This document shows positions 61,153 to 64,000 of a DNA stretch of 64,000 nucleotides, piece by piece. Source of the DNA: Eutypa lata (Eukaryota; Ascomycota; Sordariomycetes; Xylariales; Diatrypaceae); the NCBI GenBank assembly GCA_022661535.1, contig JAKULF010000013.1, positions 558,001 to 622,000 of the forward strand. The letters run 5' to 3'. The notes below the pieces were generated by a model. That model was not told the DNA's origin and did no database searches. It worked only from the letters and a program-made list of their open reading frames with translations. The stretch's first letter is position 1; each line of letters opens with the position of its first letter. The translations under genes and the position numbers were made by a program.

Positions 61153-61822
61153 ATGCAAGATATATAGATAGGGGCATGTCTAGTTTGGTCGATACGTGTT
61201 GATGATTTACGACTGTGGTAACCGGTCTGAACGCGAACGTTGGTGCACGGCAAGAATAGTGCAGGCATAGTAGTACGTTCGCGGGTATCACATGGATGTT
61301 TAGAATAGTGCTGAGGTAGCCAGAGAGAATTGAGTCGTATATTGTACAATGACGGCGTAGAACACTATCTTACGTCAACATTGAATACATGCCAATCTAG
61401 TTTATTTGAATGACAATAGCCTCTGGGTGGTAAAGGGCAAGTCTAATTGCCTACCCATCCAAAAAGGAGTGTGAGGTCAAGTAAGTTGCGTTACGCAATG
61501 GGGTTTAGTATCATTATCTATTCATTTGTATTGGTATGGCAATGCTATAGATGCCCTTCAGGCTATGTTAGGTGAAAGTGGTTCAATATCAGTTGAGGTG
61601 TATGGTGGATGAGCTGTTCTGCCCGATGGAGACGCTTGGAAACCTATCGTGGGGATCGACCTGACGCCATTTTAGTCCATGATTCGTACTATGGGATGAT
61701 ACAATTGCACATATAAAGATTGTATTTATTGCGCGACTGTATATTTAGAGACATCCTGTGAGTTAACACAACTCGTCTCATTGTATTACCACGAACGGTT
61801 GCTATCAAACCAAATCACAATC
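61153..61822. other. Intergenic region upstream of the AhpD-like gene
   Basis: 670 bp containing the transporter 3' region and the AhpD-like promoter. No gene was seen. Confidence 0.5.
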
Positions 61823-62506
61823 ATGCTTTCTACGTATAGTAGAGCCGTCCCCTATCGTCTCATTTTACAAACTAGGCGGACCTTAACTTTCCCCCTTACC
61901 TCGGTTTCTACCATAGCATCCGCCGCACCCCATGCATCCCCCATATCTAGTCGTGCATTCTCCCGACTCCATGTCCCTGATAGTGCAACCCTCCCCCAAC
62001 ATGCACAGCAAACAATTCAAAAACACCACAACGATAACTGGACACGAGCTCTTGCTCTGAACCCAGACACCCTGCGCCGTTTCATCACTCACTACGAGGA
62101 CCTGTTCTCAGACCGCACTACGCAGTTGCATCCGGTGGACCGTGAAATACTTGCCGTCGTCGTGAGTGCCGCCAATGGATGCGGCTTCTGCCGGGCTCAC
62201 CACACACTTGGCCTAGCAGCAGCGCTTGGGGGAGATGAAGCAGCTACGTTGAAAGCGAAGAAGGTCGCTCTGGACTGGCATATAGCGAGCGACCTTGGCA
62301 GCAGGGAGAAGGCATTAGCCGGGTTTGCGGAACTCTTGGCGGTTAGACCAAGAGACGTGGGAAAGAAAGAACTAGAAGCTTTAAAGGTCCAGGGCTTCAA
62401 AGACGAGGAGATCCTTGAGATTATAGAGGTTGTGGGGTGGTTTTCACATTCGAATAGGTTGATGATTGCATTAGGGGTCGAGATAGATGACCGTTACTTG
62501 CAATGA
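61823..62506 (+). CDS. AhpD-like/carboxymuconolactone decarboxylase-family protein
   Basis: Intronless gene for a 227-aa protein of the peroxidase-related alkylhydroperoxidase AhpD-like family. The redox motif is CGFCRAHHT, the CxxC-x2-H arrangement of AhpD. The N-terminal ~45 residues are basic and rich in Ser/Thr with no acids (MLSTYSRAVPYRLILQTRR), a probable mitochondrial presequence. The Met at 61823 was taken as start because the frame further upstream offers only a TTG. AhpD-type proteins reduce peroxides or recycle peroxiredoxin partners. Nearness to a lipoxygenase/peroxidase group suggests, without proving, a role in hydroperoxide detoxification. Confidence 0.88.
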   Translation: MLSTYSRAVPYRLILQTRRTLTFPLTSVSTIASAAPHASPISSRAFSRLHVPDSATLPQHAQQTIQKHHNDNWTRALALNPDTLRRFITHYEDLFSDRTTQLHPVDREILAVVVSAANGCGFCRAHHTLGLAAALGGDEAATLKAKKVALDWHIASDLGSREKALAGFAELLAVRPRDVGKKELEALKVQGFKDEEILEIIEVVGWFSHSNRLMIALGVEIDDRYLQ

Positions 62507-62951
62507 TAGCGGTCTACTTCTAGGCCTATAGGTGCATCCTATCTCTTCTACCGGTTATGAATCAATGATAACCTTTATCTTAAAAAGCCCATTTCAGGAC
62601 TCCCAGATAGCTGTATTGTGTTGTCTGGCTAGAATATGGAACTAGTAACATCTCCCTGGATCTGGCACTGACAATAAGAACCCCTTTTCGCCTTTCGCAC
62701 CCGTATTTTGGGAATGGGTTTAAGAATACAAAGCAAGATAATCACTCAAACAAACCGAAAGAACTTATTTACACGAATCTTGAAGTTTTTCCCATTTTAC
62801 AGCTATCGAAGGTGATGCAAGCTCCAAGACCTGTTTTCAAGTAATGTCGCTGACATTTCATACTAAAAAGGGTCCCCAGGAGACCCACAATAACTAAGTG
62901 ATATAAGGTATCTTACCAAAATTTTGTTTCACCAATCAACAATGCTAGAAA
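62507..62951. other. Intergenic region upstream of the tRNA gene
   Basis: 445 bp between the AhpD-like stop codon and the tRNA gene. No coding frame was seen. Confidence 0.5.
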
Positions 62952-63046
62952 GGGCGCTTGGTCTAGAGGCATGATTTTCGCTTCGCATATTGTTCTAAGA
63001 ACAGCGCGTCTGTGAAAGGTCGTGGGTTCAATTCCCACAGTGTCCA
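62952..63046 (+). tRNA. tRNA-Ala (anticodon CGC) with a 23-nt intron
   Basis: Folds as a full cloverleaf. The acceptor stem is GGGCGCT with AGTGTCC plus discriminator A; the D arm lies at 62961-62975; the anticodon stem is TTCGC/GTGAA; the T arm is GTGGG-TTCAATT-CCCAC. With the intron at the canonical place after position 37 (62988-63010), the loop reads TTCGCAT, anticodon CGC at 62984-62986. The intron contains GCG, which can pair with the anticodon as usual for tRNA introns. Pair 3:70 is G-T (G3:U70), the main alanine identity element, supporting Ala. No CCA is encoded, as in eukaryotes. Confidence 0.85.
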
Positions 63047-63399
63047 GCATTTTTGATTAGAAAGAAAGTCATGGATGTCACTTTTTTGGCACCTGAACTC
63101 TATTAGTTGCAGAGACAGAGAGAGAGAGAGAGATACATGTATGTGTATAACTTTTTGCTGCTGATGACTACATTTTTCTTACCCTTTGTTCGGCAGACCG
63201 GAAATGAATTTATATCAAGCAGGGAATTTAATTTTCTACAGACAGCGCGCACTGTTAGAAACAGGGGAACTTAGGAAAAACAGAGCATAACTATCAGGTT
63301 TATATGTAAATAGCAGACGGGAGTCTAAAAAACACCACTACTTCGCTCGCAACAGCAAGTACTGCATGCGCAACCACTCAAGGTAAATCGTCTCTGCGT
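63047..63399. other. Intergenic region with an AG repeat
   Basis: 353 bp between the tRNA and the kinase-like gene. It contains an (AG)8 tract at 63117-63132 and otherwise AT-rich sequence. Confidence 0.55.
63117..63132. repeat. (AG)8 microsatellite
   Basis: Eight AG units read directly from the plus strand, preceded by AGAGAC. Confidence 0.9.
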
Positions 63400-64000
63400 T
63401 CAAATTTCCATGCACTCCTTGAGTTCCCGCATCTCCCGATCAAACCACACTTCGGCAATGGTTGGATCTATTGGCTGCGACTTTCCAAGATCGAGAAGCA
63501 CAGCCGTCCCGTCGGATCTCACAAGAAAACTTTCCTCGTCGGGGAACCCGTGGAGAAGTCCCTCGTCATGCAACTTCTGGAGAGCATTCTTGCAGGCCTC
63601 GTAATCCTTCCCAGGATTGGCCGGGCGCCCATCTGTAATCGGCTCCGTGAGAAACCCGATGATTCGGCCATTCTCCGTGACGTGGGCTAGGAATTTCGGC
63701 GCGATTCCTTTCCCCTCGATCTCCCGATAGGAGGATGTCTCCATCTTCATCTCGTACATACTCCAGCCAAGAATATTCGCAGTTTTCATGCAAACGTGGG
63801 ATGGGAAGAGATCATGTTTCACCAACCAGAAGTGACTGTCTTCGGGGTCGGAGGAATCCTCACCGGACCGGGGCACCTTCTCCAAGTCAAGGTAGTCGAT
63901 CGACAAAGGGTGCCATGCTTGGATATTTTTATAAAGATCCACTTTTCGACTGTTGGAAAATATAGGGGTCTCCGTCACTTCGTCCCGTACTATGTCGATA
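63400..64000 (-). CDS. Kinase-fold-like protein, C-terminal part (runs off right edge)
   Basis: The frame is open from the stop at 63400 to the window edge, so the N-terminus is missing; about 199 codons are visible. The order of elements resembles a protein-kinase-like/aminoglycoside-phosphotransferase fold: ALQKLHDEGLLHG, then ESFLVRSDGTAVLLDLGKS, corresponding to the catalytic loop and DFG region. The usual HxDxxxxN loop is not intact (HGFPDEESF) and DFG appears as DLG, so activity is doubtful. Fungi carry many such small kinase-like proteins of unknown role. No introns are needed in the visible part. Confidence 0.65.
   Translation of the reverse strand, partial: IDIVRDEVTETPIFSNSRKVDLYKNIQAWHPLSIDYLDLEKVPRSGEDSSDPEDSHFWLVKHDLFPSHVCMKTANILGWSMYEMKMETSSYREIEGKGIAPKFLAHVTENGRIIGFLTEPITDGRPANPGKDYEACKNALQKLHDEGLLHGFPDEESFLVRSDGTAVLLDLGKSQPIDPTIAEVWFDREMRELKECMEI

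Overview
The window is nuclear DNA from a filamentous ascomycete (Pezizomycotina, probably a Sordariomycete). Genes carry short GT-AG introns of roughly 47-165 bp, there is no operon spacing, and the gene families are fungal: a ferrichrome-type siderophore NRPS, ornithine N5-oxygenase, fungalysin, a secreted lipoxygenase, a haem-thiolate peroxidase and a C6 zinc-cluster regulator. I rebuilt 17 coding models by hand from splice sites and reading-frame phase; 15 are complete and two run off the window edges. I also found one frame-broken gene and one intron-containing tRNA gene.

Layout. 1-9.6 kb: a phenol-hydroxylase-like FAD monooxygenase (5' end outside the window), an aldo-keto reductase, a Zn2Cys6 regulator and a second FAD monooxygenase. 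This looks like a small tailoring or catabolic gene group with no visible backbone enzyme. 11.2-12.9 kb: a Nudix-like/eIF2B-like fusion. 14.0-22.2 kb: two secreted proteases on the minus strand, an M36 fungalysin (633 aa, 6 exons) and an S8 subtilase (922 aa, 10 exons). 24.0-24.8 kb: a broken gene of an unrecognised family. 25.2-46.1 kb: the siderophore locus, with a 4,890-aa NRPS (order A-T-C-A-T-C-T-C-A-T-C-T-C-T-C) on the minus strand, divergent from ornithine N5-monooxygenase on the plus strand. Their 4.2-kb shared upstream region contains a perfect 19-bp palindrome made of two ATCTGATAA sites, the motif bound by iron-sensing GATA repressors of the SreA/Urbs1 type. 47.7 kb: a short protein of unknown function.

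49.2-61.2 kb: a run of lipid-oxidation-type genes: cytochrome P450, PAQR (adiponectin-receptor/Izh-like) membrane protein, secreted Mn/Fe-type lipoxygenase, secreted haem-thiolate peroxidase/peroxygenase, 4HBT-like thioesterase and a DHA1-type MFS transporter. The lipoxygenase and peroxidase are divergent from one 874-bp region. I propose this as a candidate oxylipin cluster, and it is the least ordinary part of the window. 61.8-64 kb: an AhpD-like protein with a probable mitochondrial presequence, tRNA-Ala(CGC), and the C-terminal part of a kinase-fold-like protein that runs off the right edge.

How they may work together: SidA makes N5-hydroxyornithine and the NRPS assembles an (intracellular) ferrichrome-type siderophore under iron control. 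The proteases and the secreted oxidative enzymes fit a saprotrophic or host-associated lifestyle. I saw no CRISPR array, insertion sequence, rRNA gene or intact transposon.
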